Below, piece after piece: positions 17,460 through 25,622 of a stretch of 64,000 nucleotides of DNA. The notes beneath the pieces were generated by a model that worked only from the letters and a program-made list of their open reading frames with translations, ran no database searches and had not been told where the DNA came from. Origin of the DNA: Flagellimonas lutaonensis (GTDB lineage: Bacteria > Bacteroidota > Bacteroidia > Flavobacteriales > Flavobacteriaceae); assembly GCF_000963865.1 (NCBI RefSeq), contig NZ_CP011071.1:1926501-1990500 (forward strand). The letters run 5' to 3'. Position numbers and translations under genes: made by a program. How positions within the stretch are numbered: position 1 is the stretch's first letter; each line of letters starts with the position of its first letter.

Positions 17460-17755
17460 TAACGGATAATCAAAAATTTGGTGTTTTCATGAGCCTTTAC
17501 CCAATGAGGGGTTTCCTTCGGAAATGAAAAATTTTCCTGTTGGGTCAATCGGAAGCTTTTTCCGTCTATAAAAAAATCAATAGTTCCCTCAAGAACAACC
17601 AACAGTGCATCACTGGGGGAGGTGTGTTCGGGAAAGATTGCATCTTTTTCGAGGCTAATGCCCATGACCTCAAAGGTACTGCCTTTGGTCAACTTTTTTA
17701 TTTGTAGGCCATTGAAGGGCTGTGCTTTAAGGCTTTCGTCTATTTCGTACATCAT
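17459..17755 (-). CDS. Small cupin-domain protein within the nos operon
   Basis: 98 residues forming a single cupin barrel: PEHTSPSDALLVVLEGTIDF for motif 1 and QENFSFPKETPHWVKA for motif 2, with possible metal ligands H44, E56 and H84. There is no signal peptide, so it should be cytoplasmic. It overlaps nosL (TAATG) and nosD by one base each, so it is tightly coupled to nos expression. Its role is unknown; it could sense a small ligand or bind a metal. Confidence 0.82.
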   Translation of the reverse strand: MMYEIDESLKAQPFNGLQIKKLTKGSTFEVMGISLEKDAIFPEHTSPSDALLVVLEGTIDFFIDGKSFRLTQQENFSFPKETPHWVKAHENTKFLIIR

Positions 17756-18189
17756 TACGGTTTGAAACGGTTTCGGAGTTCATTCCATGAATACAGTTCA
17801 CCGCCATGCTGTTGTTGTGCCTTTTCGGCATCAGCCCTGCTATCGAATGCCGTTAAAAACTCTCCCATGGGGCTCGGTATGCCTTCGCTGATGAGATAAG
17901 TGGCCTTAGTGGCATCGATCAGTTCACCAGGTTGTGTGTAGCCGTTGACCAAAAACAGCGCGACCGTGCTATTGTCAACTTCCTTTAAGTGGTTCATCAT
18001 GCATTCCACGGCATCAAAGTTATAGACTCTACCTTTGTCGGTCACGATTTGGGCGGCATGCTGCCTATCCACTAAGGTCATACTACAGAAATGGCAGGCA
18101 TCTGAACCGTATTCTATGGGCTTCGGCTTAACACTGCAAGAGCCAATGGCCAGTGCTAGGCATATTAACAAAAGATAACGTGTACTCAT
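17755..18189 (-). CDS. nosL: Copper-binding lipoprotein NosL
   Basis: 144 residues. Lipobox AIGSC with C18 as the lipidated residue. The Cu(I)-binding C32-H-F-C35-S-M37 motif and the NosL domain with VYNFDAVECMM follow. NosL delivers Cu(I) to apo-NosZ in the periplasm. Its start overlaps the stop of the upstream membrane protein gene by four bases (ATGA). Confidence 0.93.
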   Translation of the reverse strand: MSTRYLLLICLALAIGSCSVKPKPIEYGSDACHFCSMTLVDRQHAAQIVTDKGRVYNFDAVECMMNHLKEVDNSTVALFLVNGYTQPGELIDATKATYLISEGIPSPMGEFLTAFDSRADAEKAQQQHGGELYSWNELRNRFKP

Positions 18190-18788
18190 GACGAGGTCTT
18201 TACGGTTTGTTTTTCTTTTTTGCCGACATAATAGGCAACATAGCCCAAAGCAATTCCAATGGCCAAAAAGTAGGCACCCAGTTGCGGGTATGAATGTGCC
18301 CTGAAGTTAAGAATATCCTTCGAGCCAAAAAACGGCGGTTGAAAACCCATTACAGATCCATCTGGATTGGTAAATTTCATAATGGCCCTAGGGTCTAGGT
18401 CATGGCCATATTCATACTCCCAAATGTAAAAGTCTATAAGGCCTGCAGTACTCACCAACAACATCATAATAAACCAGTATAGATACCATTTGTGGTTACC
18501 CTTTGCTGCAACTACCAGCCCAATAATCGTTGTGATTATAATAACGATTGGGAATATCTTGAATTCTGGTATGGCATCGGGTATGTACTTCATACCCACA
18601 TAATGGTTCATAAGGTTTATGTTCTTGATATCATGCGGGTTGGCATCTGCAAAATCGTTGATGTAGATGTACATGCCCAAAGGTGTAGGGTATTGGGGCG
18701 CTTCCAATGTTATTTTCCAAAGAGGGAACAAAAACAAGAACAGTGGTAATAGGGCAGCCAAAACCATGGTCAATCGTGATTTTTTCAT
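18186..18788 (-). CDS. Conserved membrane protein of Bacteroidota nos operons
   Basis: 200 residues. One N-terminal helix (7-25) is followed by a periplasmic loop with LGMYIYINDFADANPHDI and NHYVGMKYIP, two helices (about 80-125), a second loop with WEYEYGHDLDP and a final helix (about 168-190). Several His, Met and Tyr residues in the outer loops could bind metal. It lies between nosZ and nosL, a position where I recall similar proteins in other Bacteroidota. Role is not established; copper handling or electron transfer to NosZ is a reasonable guess from context. Confidence 0.75.
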   Translation of the reverse strand: MKKSRLTMVLAALLPLFLFLFPLWKITLEAPQYPTPLGMYIYINDFADANPHDIKNINLMNHYVGMKYIPDAIPEFKIFPIVIIITTIIGLVVAAKGNHKWYLYWFIMMLLVSTAGLIDFYIWEYEYGHDLDPRAIMKFTNPDGSVMGFQPPFFGSKDILNFRAHSYPQLGAYFLAIGIALGYVAYYVGKKEKQTVKTSS

Positions 18789-18814
18789 CGCTTTATTTTT
18801 TTAATGATAAATAA

Positions 18815-18841
18815 GCACGGCCGGCCATTGGCCGGCCGTGC
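18815..18841. terminator. Very stable GC-rich hairpin between nosZ and the downstream gene
   Basis: Perfect 12-bp inverted repeat, GCACGGCCGGCC and its complement with a 3-base ATT loop. On the nos transcript it is followed by TTATTTATCATTAA, not a clean T-run. It is therefore more likely a partial terminator or an mRNA-stability element that sets nosZ above the assembly genes. Confidence 0.6.
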
Positions 18842-18876
18842 CCAAGTTTGAAATGGAAATCCTCAAGAGGATTTAA

Positions 18877-20832
18877 TTACTCGCCCAAAGACCATTTGAG
18901 ATCAATGTTTGAGTTGGCAGGGGACACCCTTACATACCCCTGCATTTCTTGATGTAGCGCCGAACAGAAGTCGGTGCAGTAGAATGGCCATACGCCGGGC
19001 TGTTTGGGTTCCCAGACGAAGGTCTCAGTTTGTCCTGGCATGATCAATAGCTCCGATGTGTTGGCGCCGATTATACTGATGCCGTGCGGCACATCGTAAT
19101 CTTGTTCAAGGTTGGTCACGTGAAAATAGACCTTGTCGCCCACCTTAATACCCTCGATATTGTCAGGGTTAAAGTGGCTACGAATCATCGACATATACAC
19201 GTGTACCTCTTTGCCATTACGTTCTACGCGCACATCGGAATCTGATTGTATGCCATATTTGTGCTTGTTGTCTTTCAGCTCGAATATTTTTTTCGAACGT
19301 TCTTTCACGATATCTGCTGCGATACCAGCTGCGTAGTGTGGTTCACCGACCGTTGGGAAATCTAGCAAGAGCTCCATTTTTTCACCAGAAATATCATAGA
19401 GTTGTGCCGATTGTGTAACCTCTGGCCCAGTGGGCAGATACCTGTCTTTTGTGATTTTATTCATTGCCACTACATACTTGCCAAAGGGTTTTCTTGAGTT
19501 GCCCCCAGGAATCATCAAGTGGCCCACCGAATAGTAACAGGGTTGCCTATCGACAACTTCCCAAGTGCCCAATTTCCATTTCACCACTTCTGAGGATATG
19601 AAGAACGAGGTATAGGCATTGCCCTCACCATCGAATTCTGTGTGCAATGGACCAAGGCCACCACTTTTAACTTGCCCAGCCAAAACATCTTCAAATTTCA
19701 AAATGGGGATGCCATATGCCTCACCATCAAATTTTTTGCCCTCAATGGCAGCAATCATCTTATCGAAGGAGTGAACCGTTAGGTCAGCTGAAAGCTTACC
19801 GTTACCAATAATGTACTGTCCTGTTGGATCCACATCACAACCGTGCGGAGATTTTGGCGTGGGCAAGAAAAATACCGCACCGGGCACTTCTGTTGGGTTT
19901 ACCACCAAAACCTCTTTTTTCATGGTAGAAGTTGCAGTGTGCGTTTCTTCATCATACACGTTATGTGCATAATTGGCGGGCATTTTGGTGCCTCCACCAT
20001 TGTTCACATATTCTTCTATTTTTTTCCAGTTAACCGCTGCAATAAAATCTTTGTCGTTTTGAGATGCGTTCACTTCCAACAGCGAGCTGGCCTCTTCGGT
20101 GTTATAGGTGGTAAAGAAGAACCAACCATGTGATTTGCCACGACCAGGGTGGGAAAGATCATAATCGAACCCGGGCATCATCAATTGAAATTTGATGTCC
20201 ATACCACCATCTTCTGGGTCAACGCTTATAAAGGTCAGTGCACCCTTAAAGTTGCCCTTGTACTCGGCAATGGGCATATCCCTTTGTGGTACTGGCACCG
20301 AGAAGCGTGTACCGGCCACGACATATTCGGTGTTCTCTGTGACAAAGGCAGAACTGTGGTTACCAGCACTGTTTGGAATTTCGATTATTTCCGTTGTCTC
20401 GAACACACTTAGGTCGATTTTTGCTATACGTGGCGTATTGTTGCCATTAATGAAAACCCAACGGCCATCAAGCTCTCCGTTGGTTTGCGATATGTCGGGA
20501 TGGTGGGCATCATCCCAAGGAACAAAACCATGGGAAGTGTTCAACATGGGTTTGGTTTCTTCATTGTAGCCCCAAGCTTTTTCGGCATCTTGAGAGAATA
20601 CAGGGATAATTTTAAGGAGCCTGCCAGAAGGGAGACCATAAACTGATAATTGTCCACTGAACCCACCTGATAAAAAGGCATAAAACTCATCATGTTCACC
20701 GGGGGCCACATAGACCTTTTCGGCTGCATTTGAGGTCAATGCTCCATTTGAGCTTTTGCTCTGCTCACCACAGCCCATGAAGGTCAGGGCGAAGCCCAAA
20801 AGCATCAGTAACGAATACGTACATTTTTTCAT
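18877..20832 (-). CDS. nosZ: Nitrous oxide reductase, clade II (Sec/lipoprotein type)
   Basis: 651 residues. The leader LLGFALTFMGC shows a lipobox and no twin-arginine, as in clade II enzymes. The N-terminal seven-bladed propeller carries the CuZ histidines (for example in DAHHPD, NYAHNVY, SPHGCD, GPLHTEF and GEPHYA). The C-terminal cupredoxin has the CuA set H583, C619, C623, H627 and M630. It reduces N2O to N2 in the periplasm. Upstream are cytochrome c and fasciclin genes, downstream nosL-nosDFY. No nitrite or NO reductase is in the window. Confidence 0.96.
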   Translation of the reverse strand: MKKCTYSLLMLLGFALTFMGCGEQSKSSNGALTSNAAEKVYVAPGEHDEFYAFLSGGFSGQLSVYGLPSGRLLKIIPVFSQDAEKAWGYNEETKPMLNTSHGFVPWDDAHHPDISQTNGELDGRWVFINGNNTPRIAKIDLSVFETTEIIEIPNSAGNHSSAFVTENTEYVVAGTRFSVPVPQRDMPIAEYKGNFKGALTFISVDPEDGGMDIKFQLMMPGFDYDLSHPGRGKSHGWFFFTTYNTEEASSLLEVNASQNDKDFIAAVNWKKIEEYVNNGGGTKMPANYAHNVYDEETHTATSTMKKEVLVVNPTEVPGAVFFLPTPKSPHGCDVDPTGQYIIGNGKLSADLTVHSFDKMIAAIEGKKFDGEAYGIPILKFEDVLAGQVKSGGLGPLHTEFDGEGNAYTSFFISSEVVKWKLGTWEVVDRQPCYYSVGHLMIPGGNSRKPFGKYVVAMNKITKDRYLPTGPEVTQSAQLYDISGEKMELLLDFPTVGEPHYAAGIAADIVKERSKKIFELKDNKHKYGIQSDSDVRVERNGKEVHVYMSMIRSHFNPDNIEGIKVGDKVYFHVTNLEQDYDVPHGISIIGANTSELLIMPGQTETFVWEPKQPGVWPFYCTDFCSALHQEMQGYVRVSPANSNIDLKWSLGE

Positions 20833-20862
20833 TGTTTTGCTATTTATTGTTATTTATAAGTT

Positions 20863-21447
20863 TTACTCTTCTGTTGGGGGCAATATCACCTTGTCCACTA
20901 CGTGCACGATTCCGTTTCCAGCATCTATACTGGCAATAATTTTGGCGCCGCCCACATATACATCGTCACCTTTGACCTCTACCATTACACTTTGATCATT
21001 GGCCTGCCCCAGTTTTTTGAATTTTTTCAAAAAATCTTTGGTGTACTTACCAGGGGTCACATGGTACTTGAGAATGTTTGCCAAGGCATCTTTGTTTTCT
21101 GGCTTCAGTAAATCTTCCACAGTCCCTTCTGGCAAGGCATCAAAGGCCTCGTTGGTGGGCGCAAAGACCATCAATGGGCCTGCGTTTACCAAGGCATTTT
21201 CAAGTTCCGCAGCTTGAACTGCCGCAACCAAGGTTGTGTGGTCAGGTGAACCAATGGCTATCTGTAGCACATTGGGACGTGATTCATCGTCTTTAATGAA
21301 CGCCTGCCCTGTTTTTTTCGCATCTTCCGTTTGCATATCCGCAGGGGCAGTAGGGGTCTCAGTTTTGGCCTCATTTTTGCAACTGGCCAACAGCATCAGT
21401 ATGCAAAAAGAGCCAATCAAAAGCTTGAGATTGGTGGTTGTTTTCAT
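20863..21447 (-). CDS. Fasciclin-domain lipoprotein of the nos operon
   Basis: About 194 residues from the ATG at 21447 (a second ATG two codons upstream is possible). Lipobox LLASC with C23. A linker rich in T, P and A is followed by one FAS1 domain (about 55-190) with VFAPTNEAFDALP and the closing NGIVHVVDKVILP. FAS1 domains mediate protein contacts at the cell surface. It lies between the cytochrome c gene and nosZ. Its part in N2O reduction is unknown; scaffolding for electron transfer is possible. Confidence 0.88.
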   Translation of the reverse strand: MKTTTNLKLLIGSFCILMLLASCKNEAKTETPTAPADMQTEDAKKTGQAFIKDDESRPNVLQIAIGSPDHTTLVAAVQAAELENALVNAGPLMVFAPTNEAFDALPEGTVEDLLKPENKDALANILKYHVTPGKYTKDFLKKFKKLGQANDQSVMVEVKGDDVYVGGAKIIASIDAGNGIVHVVDKVILPPTEE

Positions 21448-21452
21448 ATACA

Positions 21453-21962
21453 CTAGTTTATAGTTCTAAAATATTCCAAGACAGCACGGGCCTGCTCTTC
21501 TGTGAGCCCTTGGTTGGCCATGGGCGACCCATTAAATTCCATCAGCAGGTCTTTTGCCAATGGGTCTTCTTTCACCATCACTTCAGGATTCAAGATCATG
21601 TTCATGACCCATTCTGGGGTTCTTCTTTCCAAAATACCATTTGGCGCGGGGCCGATGAACTTTTTTCCCACTCTGTGACATGCAGTACACATTTGGTTAA
21701 AAACCTCTTCGCCTTGTTTGGCCATGGGCTGATCAATTTCAGCATCAAGGGTCAACGATGTTATTGGGCCGACCCCTTTGTTGTCCAAATCAACCCTTTC
21801 AGAAGCTTTTACCGCTGAGGTGGAGTTTGTTTCAACAGGTTTCTCGGTCTTTGCTTTTTTGCGCTCTACGCTGAAACCTTCTTTTTTCTTTTCCTCCTTG
21901 CCTCCACAAGCCATGATGAGTAGGGAGAACAGAACGGCGATTGATCTACTGGCTATTTTCAT
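21453..21962 (-). CDS. Cytochrome c lipoprotein, first gene of the nos operon
   Basis: 169 residues. Lipobox LLIMAC with C19, a long charged linker, then a class I cytochrome c domain with C92-T-A-C95-H96 and a distal Met likely in GSPMANQG. It is the likely direct electron donor to NosZ, inferred from position. The start lies 28 bases below a perfect -7 element of the FNR-like promoter. Confidence 0.9.
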   Translation of the reverse strand: MKIASRSIAVLFSLLIMACGGKEEKKKEGFSVERKKAKTEKPVETNSTSAVKASERVDLDNKGVGPITSLTLDAEIDQPMAKQGEEVFNQMCTACHRVGKKFIGPAPNGILERRTPEWVMNMILNPEVMVKEDPLAKDLLMEFNGSPMANQGLTEEQARAVLEYFRTIN

Positions 21963-21989
21963 TGTTGTATTTTATGATTTAATATGCCC

Positions 21990-22032
21990 CAAAAGTAGCG
22001 GTGGTGTTCTTTATAAAATATGACAATCGTCA
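21990..22032 (-). promoter_or_regulatory. FNR-like site and perfect -7 element of the nos operon
   Basis: TGACAATCGTCA at 22021-22032; leftward, after exactly 23 bases, TACTTTTG at 21997-21990, a full match to TAnnTTTG. The distance to the cytochrome c ATG leaves a short leader of about 20-25 bases. Confidence 0.83.
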
Positions 22033-22060
22033 TATTTCAGATAAAAAACTCTTTTAATCT
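22021..22060 (-). repeat. 40-bp promoter module, nos copy (possible Rrf2 operator)
   Basis: 36 of 40 bases match 25028-25067. The left 12 bases are the FNR-like site. The remainder contains a dyad made of AGATAAAAAA and TTTTAATCT (22039-22060) lying at about -55 to -75 of the nos promoter. The other copy overlaps the rrf2 promoter, which suggests a shared operator. Confidence 0.65.
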
Positions 22061-22169
22061 GAAAATTTTTATTGGTGACAGAAGGGGTGTGGTAAAAAAC
22101 TAATATTCAATCATTTGTGTTGGCTTTGTTGATGTTTTTTGTCCCTGTCCTATGCTTTTTGTACACAAA

Positions 22170-22198
22170 AAGGCCATCTGGTATCACCAGACGGCCTT
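22170..22198 (-). terminator. Rho-independent terminator of the copper receptor operon
   Basis: On the minus strand a 12-bp stem (AAGGCCGTCTGG, loop TGATA, CCAGATGGCCTT, one G-T pair) is followed by TTTTTG. It sits about 60 bases after the receptor stop. The remaining bases to 21962 hold the nos promoter and otherwise nothing that I recognise. Confidence 0.85.
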
Positions 22199-22260
22199 CA
22201 ACAAACCACAAAGTAATGTAAGTACACCTGAAATCATTTCATGGCCATTTCCAAGTGTTT

Positions 22261-24528
22261 TCAGAACACAAAATTGATGGCGGCAAAAGCATTGCGGCCG
22301 GGGGCAAAAATTGGCTGGTTGTTTCCCCTAACAGATCGCGTCAGGTGTTCATAATAGTTCTCATCGAAAATATTGTTGACACCGACCGTGATCCTGCCCG
22401 ATTTGGTAAAGTTGTAGGCCAACTTTGCATCCAACAGCGAAAAAGACGGGGTTGGGGTTTCGCCAAACTCGGTAGCTGTTCGTGATTGTTCCAATACATG
22501 CCTGAACGTCAGTTCTGGAAGCAGTTTTCCTTTCATATAATGGCCCGAAAGGGTGTATCTGAGATCCAACGGGGCGATTTCGGGCAGGGGTTCGTCTCGT
22601 TCCAGGTCTTGTGCGTAGGTGTAGGCTACGCCCACACGATGTTGTAGCCCCGAGGTCAGTTGTTGCACCCAATTGAACTCAAAGCCGAGGTTCAGGGCAT
22701 CCTCAATGTTGATAAACCGACGTACACCGGGACTCATCGGCAACCGTGGCTCAAGTTCTGGGTCGATGACCGAAGAGATGAAATCTTGAAGGTATCCTGC
22801 AAAAAAATCGATGTCCAAGCTGGTCAACTTGTTTTGCCAATTAAGGGTAAGGTCGAGCTGATTATTGACCTCGGGGTCTAACTGTGGATTGCCCAACATT
22901 TCGTAGGGATCTTGGCCCACCGGAAAATAATTGATGTACCGCTCGGTTAGGCTTGCACTTCGTTGGGCACGGCCCAGCCATAGGCCCAGCGTTATTTCTT
23001 CATTGATATTTCTTGTGGCCCCGATACTGAAGCTAGGGTTGAACTGTGTTACTTGCGTATCACCGTTCGCCTGGGTAAACTCTGGTGTGGGCTCATCAAC
23101 GTTGGCACGGTTCAGCTCCAATCTGGTGGCCAACACCACCCTCGTCTTGTCAAAAATGAGATGGTATTCTGAAAAGACCGCGCCCTTGCCCATCTGGCCG
23201 TCTTGCCATGCGTTGTCGCGAACCACATTGCCCGCATTGGGGCCCATTAAAAACTCTCGCACCCTAGTGCCTTCGGCACCCTCTCTTCTAAAATCGGCCC
23301 CGGCAAACAGATTGGACTTTTCAAAATTCCACACCCCTTCGGTTCGGGCACCGTAATTATAGGTGGTCGCCTTGGTCGATGCGTTCAGCATCCTAGGGTC
23401 TAGGGGCTTCAACAAGTTATCCATCAGGTGGTTTACGAACGAGGCAAAAACCGTGGTGTTCCATGAAGAAAGATGGTCTTTGTCAAAGCTGGCATCGTGT
23501 CGGGCATTGAACATCCAGGTATCGTCCTCCCTTAAATCCATGGGCAGGGCAGGAAAATCTGCATCTCTTGCCACGTTATAGGTTGCCGATACCCGCAAGA
23601 GATTGTCTTCAGATAGTTTGAAGCCCAAATTGGTGCCAAAACTGCCCCGATTGAAATCTGCCGCTATGGTTTGACCATTGCCGGCCGTATAGTCGTTGCC
23701 CTGTGACCAAGAGGCAAAGACGGCGATATCATGCTTCTTTCCGTTGAAGCCCAGTTGGCCCTCGTTTCGCAAAACGGTACCATTGCCCTCAAAACCATTG
23801 GAAATTCTTCCATAGAAATCATTTTCTTCTACAAACCGAAGTTTAGTGGGCACAAAATTAATAGTGGCTCCGAAACCGGTGCCGTAACGCAGGGCATGGG
23901 GGCCTTTGAGCACCTCGATCCTGTCGACCATATTGGGGGCCATTTGACTGGTGGGCGGGTCCATACGGTTGGGGCAGGCCGCCGTGGCACTCTGGGCCCC
24001 ATTCAAGACAACGTTCAATTGGTCGTACTTGAAGCCCCTGAAAACGGGGTCGAAACCATAGTTGCCGCCTTTTCGTATGCTGTTCAGGGCAGGGTTTTGG
24101 TTCAAGACCGATGCCCCGTCATGAGCCAACCGCTCTTGGTAATCAAGTGTTACATTTTCAATTGGGCTCATATTTTTTCTTAGGGCGATTACGGTTATCG
24201 GGTAAAGGTTGACGATGATGGGCCGTCGATAAAAAACTTTTTCTTCGATCATTTGCAAGACCTCTGCATCGATCAATGACCACTTGCCATAGTTGATGTG
24301 TGAAAAGTTCATCGATACGCCTTTACGATATTGAAATTCAATATTGCCGTCAACATTGGAGACGCCCGTTTGGTCTCCATAGGTGAAGGTGGCCCCGATG
24401 ATGGGCAACGAACTCTCTTGGTCGAGCAATCTGATGATATGGTTGTTTTGGGCGTATACGGTTGCCGTATTTATAATGAACATCAAGGCCATCAAAAGAC
24501 CCAGCGTTCTTTCTGTTTTAAAAGTCAT
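22261..24528 (-). CDS. TonB-dependent outer-membrane copper receptor, NosA/OprC-like
   Basis: About 755 residues from the ATG at 24528; an ATG 21 bases upstream is possible. Positions here count from that upstream ATG. Signal peptide ending near TVYAQ, a short CarboxypepD_reg-like domain (about 38-110), a plug domain (about 125-240) and a 22-strand barrel ending in F. The plug has C192-P-N-R-M196 followed by DPPTS. A barrel loop has H374-L-M376, and PMDLREDDTW is also present. CxxxM plus HxM is the copper site described for OprC of Pseudomonas, a relative of NosA. I therefore infer copper import for NosZ and cbb3 oxidase. FecA-like siderophore uptake is the less likely alternative. Confidence 0.85.
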   Translation of the reverse strand: MTFKTERTLGLLMALMFIINTATVYAQNNHIIRLLDQESSLPIIGATFTYGDQTGVSNVDGNIEFQYRKGVSMNFSHINYGKWSLIDAEVLQMIEEKVFYRRPIIVNLYPITVIALRKNMSPIENVTLDYQERLAHDGASVLNQNPALNSIRKGGNYGFDPVFRGFKYDQLNVVLNGAQSATAACPNRMDPPTSQMAPNMVDRIEVLKGPHALRYGTGFGATINFVPTKLRFVEENDFYGRISNGFEGNGTVLRNEGQLGFNGKKHDIAVFASWSQGNDYTAGNGQTIAADFNRGSFGTNLGFKLSEDNLLRVSATYNVARDADFPALPMDLREDDTWMFNARHDASFDKDHLSSWNTTVFASFVNHLMDNLLKPLDPRMLNASTKATTYNYGARTEGVWNFEKSNLFAGADFRREGAEGTRVREFLMGPNAGNVVRDNAWQDGQMGKGAVFSEYHLIFDKTRVVLATRLELNRANVDEPTPEFTQANGDTQVTQFNPSFSIGATRNINEEITLGLWLGRAQRSASLTERYINYFPVGQDPYEMLGNPQLDPEVNNQLDLTLNWQNKLTSLDIDFFAGYLQDFISSVIDPELEPRLPMSPGVRRFINIEDALNLGFEFNWVQQLTSGLQHRVGVAYTYAQDLERDEPLPEIAPLDLRYTLSGHYMKGKLLPELTFRHVLEQSRTATEFGETPTPSFSLLDAKLAYNFTKSGRITVGVNNIFDENYYEHLTRSVRGNNQPIFAPGRNAFAAINFVF

Positions 24529-24613
24529 GATTGTGTAATTATGATTCAACGAAGGTTAAGTAGTGCAATCCAACCTAGGTGTTTGGAAGCACCGTTCAAA
24601 AAAGAAAATGAAA

Positions 24614-24991
24614 TCATTGGCAGTCTTCGGGAGGTTGCCCCAAAACCAAAAGATGGCAAGAAGAAAAGAAGGTGTTCAAATAGGCAATTCTACCATTCGT
24701 ATTTTGCTCGCCGCAACAATCGATGGTGATTTCGGTCAGGGGCTCAAAAAAGACCGTTTGCAGCAATTCACTGAAAAGTCTTTCCCCGAACGGATTTTTA
24801 TCGTTTCCTTCAGCCTCTTTGGCCAGTTGTTTCGAAAGGTAGCACTTGCCGTTACATTGCAGTTGGGGCCGGTCTTTGTTCTCACAAAGCGTATTGGCGA
24901 TGTAGTCGTAGTTGGCTATATACTCGGCAATGGGCCATAGGGGCTTTAAGAGCATGATGGAGGTCACCAATAAAACTACCCAACTTTTCAT
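24614..24991 (-). CDS. Small membrane-anchored protein with CNGKC motif, upstream of the copper receptor
   Basis: About 125 residues from the ATG at 24991. N-terminal hydrophobic helix (about 3-20), then YIANYDYIANTLCENKD, the motif C-N-G-K-C-Y-L, a charged stretch, and later a Cys pair in DCCGEQ. Proteins of this shape commonly precede TonB receptor genes in Flavobacteriaceae, though I know of no assigned function. The cysteines could bind copper. The -7 element at 25004-24997 puts the transcription start at or next to this ATG, so the mRNA may be leaderless. It probably forms an operon with the receptor 85 bases downstream. Confidence 0.7.
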   Translation of the reverse strand: MKSWVVLLVTSIMLLKPLWPIAEYIANYDYIANTLCENKDRPQLQCNGKCYLSKQLAKEAEGNDKNPFGERLFSELLQTVFFEPLTEITIDCCGEQNTNGRIAYLNTFFSSCHLLVLGQPPEDCQ

Positions 24992-24996
24992 GGGCA

Positions 24997-25039
24997 CAAA
25001 TATAGTTGCCCATAAAAACGGAAAACATGACAAGCATCA
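24997..25039 (-). promoter_or_regulatory. FNR-like site and perfect -7 element for the copper receptor operon
   Basis: TGACAAGCATCA at 25028-25039 is a degenerate palindrome. Leftward after 23 bases is TATATTTG at 25004-24997, a full -7 match. A weak rightward -7 (AATCTTTA, 25063-25070) has the same spacing toward the rrf2 gene, so the site may serve both directions. Confidence 0.75.
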
Positions 25040-25067
25040 TATTTCAGACAAAAAAGTCTTTTAATCT
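25028..25067. repeat. 40-bp promoter module, rrf2/copper receptor copy
   Basis: Matches 22021-22060 at 36 of 40 positions. The dyad AGACAAAAAA/TTTTAATCT (25046-25067) lies just upstream of the Rrf2-family gene, where an autoregulatory Rrf2 operator would be expected. Confidence 0.65.
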
Positions 25068-25093
25068 TTATATTCGCAAAAAAAAAGCTTTCC

Positions 25094-25525
25094 TTGTTTT
25101 CAAATTCTGTCAAATACGCTATTAAGGCCGTACTTTATTTAGGGGTCAATTCTTCTGAAAAACAACGTATAAGGGCCAAAGTTATCAGTGAGGCAACCGA
25201 TATACCCGAAGCCTATGCCTCAAAACTATTGCAGGAACTCTCACGGCACGATGTGGTTTCTTCCGCCAAAGGCCCCCACGGCGGATTTTATCTTACCGAT
25301 AAAAACAGAAACACTCCGCTGTTCAAAATAGTTTCACTAATTGACGGGGAGCATCGCTTGACCTCTTGCGTGCTCAGTTTACAGAAATGTGATGATTCGC
25401 ACCCATGTCCGTTGCACGAAATGGTCGGGCAGACCAAGGCTGATTTTCTGAAAAGTATTCAACATACCACCGTGGGCCAGCTGATTGCCGATGTAAAAGA
25501 GGGCAAATCGTATCTGCCCCTCTAG
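25094..25525 (+). CDS. Rrf2-family iron-sulphur transcriptional regulator (NsrR-like)
   Basis: 143 residues from a TTG at 25094; no in-frame ATG gives the full winged helix. The helix-turn-helix has the family pattern KYAIKAVLYLG, SEATDIPEAYASKLLQEL and GPHGGFYL. C92, C99 and C105 (C-x6-C-x5-C) match the cluster-binding loop of NsrR, RirA and IscR. The location between copper uptake and nos genes favours NO or cluster-status sensing (NsrR-like); I cannot separate it from an IscR-type sensor by sequence alone. It is followed by its own terminator. Confidence 0.88.
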   Translation: MFSNSVKYAIKAVLYLGVNSSEKQRIRAKVISEATDIPEAYASKLLQELSRHDVVSSAKGPHGGFYLTDKNRNTPLFKIVSLIDGEHRLTSCVLSLQKCDDSHPCPLHEMVGQTKADFLKSIQHTTVGQLIADVKEGKSYLPL

Positions 25526-25544
25526 AAAGACTTTTTGACAATGG

Positions 25545-25573
25545 AAAGAGGGGCTGTTTCAAGCCCCTCTTTT
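25545..25573 (+). terminator. Rho-independent terminator after the rrf2-family gene
   Basis: Stem GAGGGGCT (25548-25555) with AGCCCCTC (25562-25569), extended by A/T pairs and followed by TTTT. It lies 20 bases after the stop codon. Confidence 0.88.
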
Positions 25574-25622
25574 CTTTGGTATCGATACCAAATTGTACAT
25601 CAAAAATCAATCTATGGCCGTT

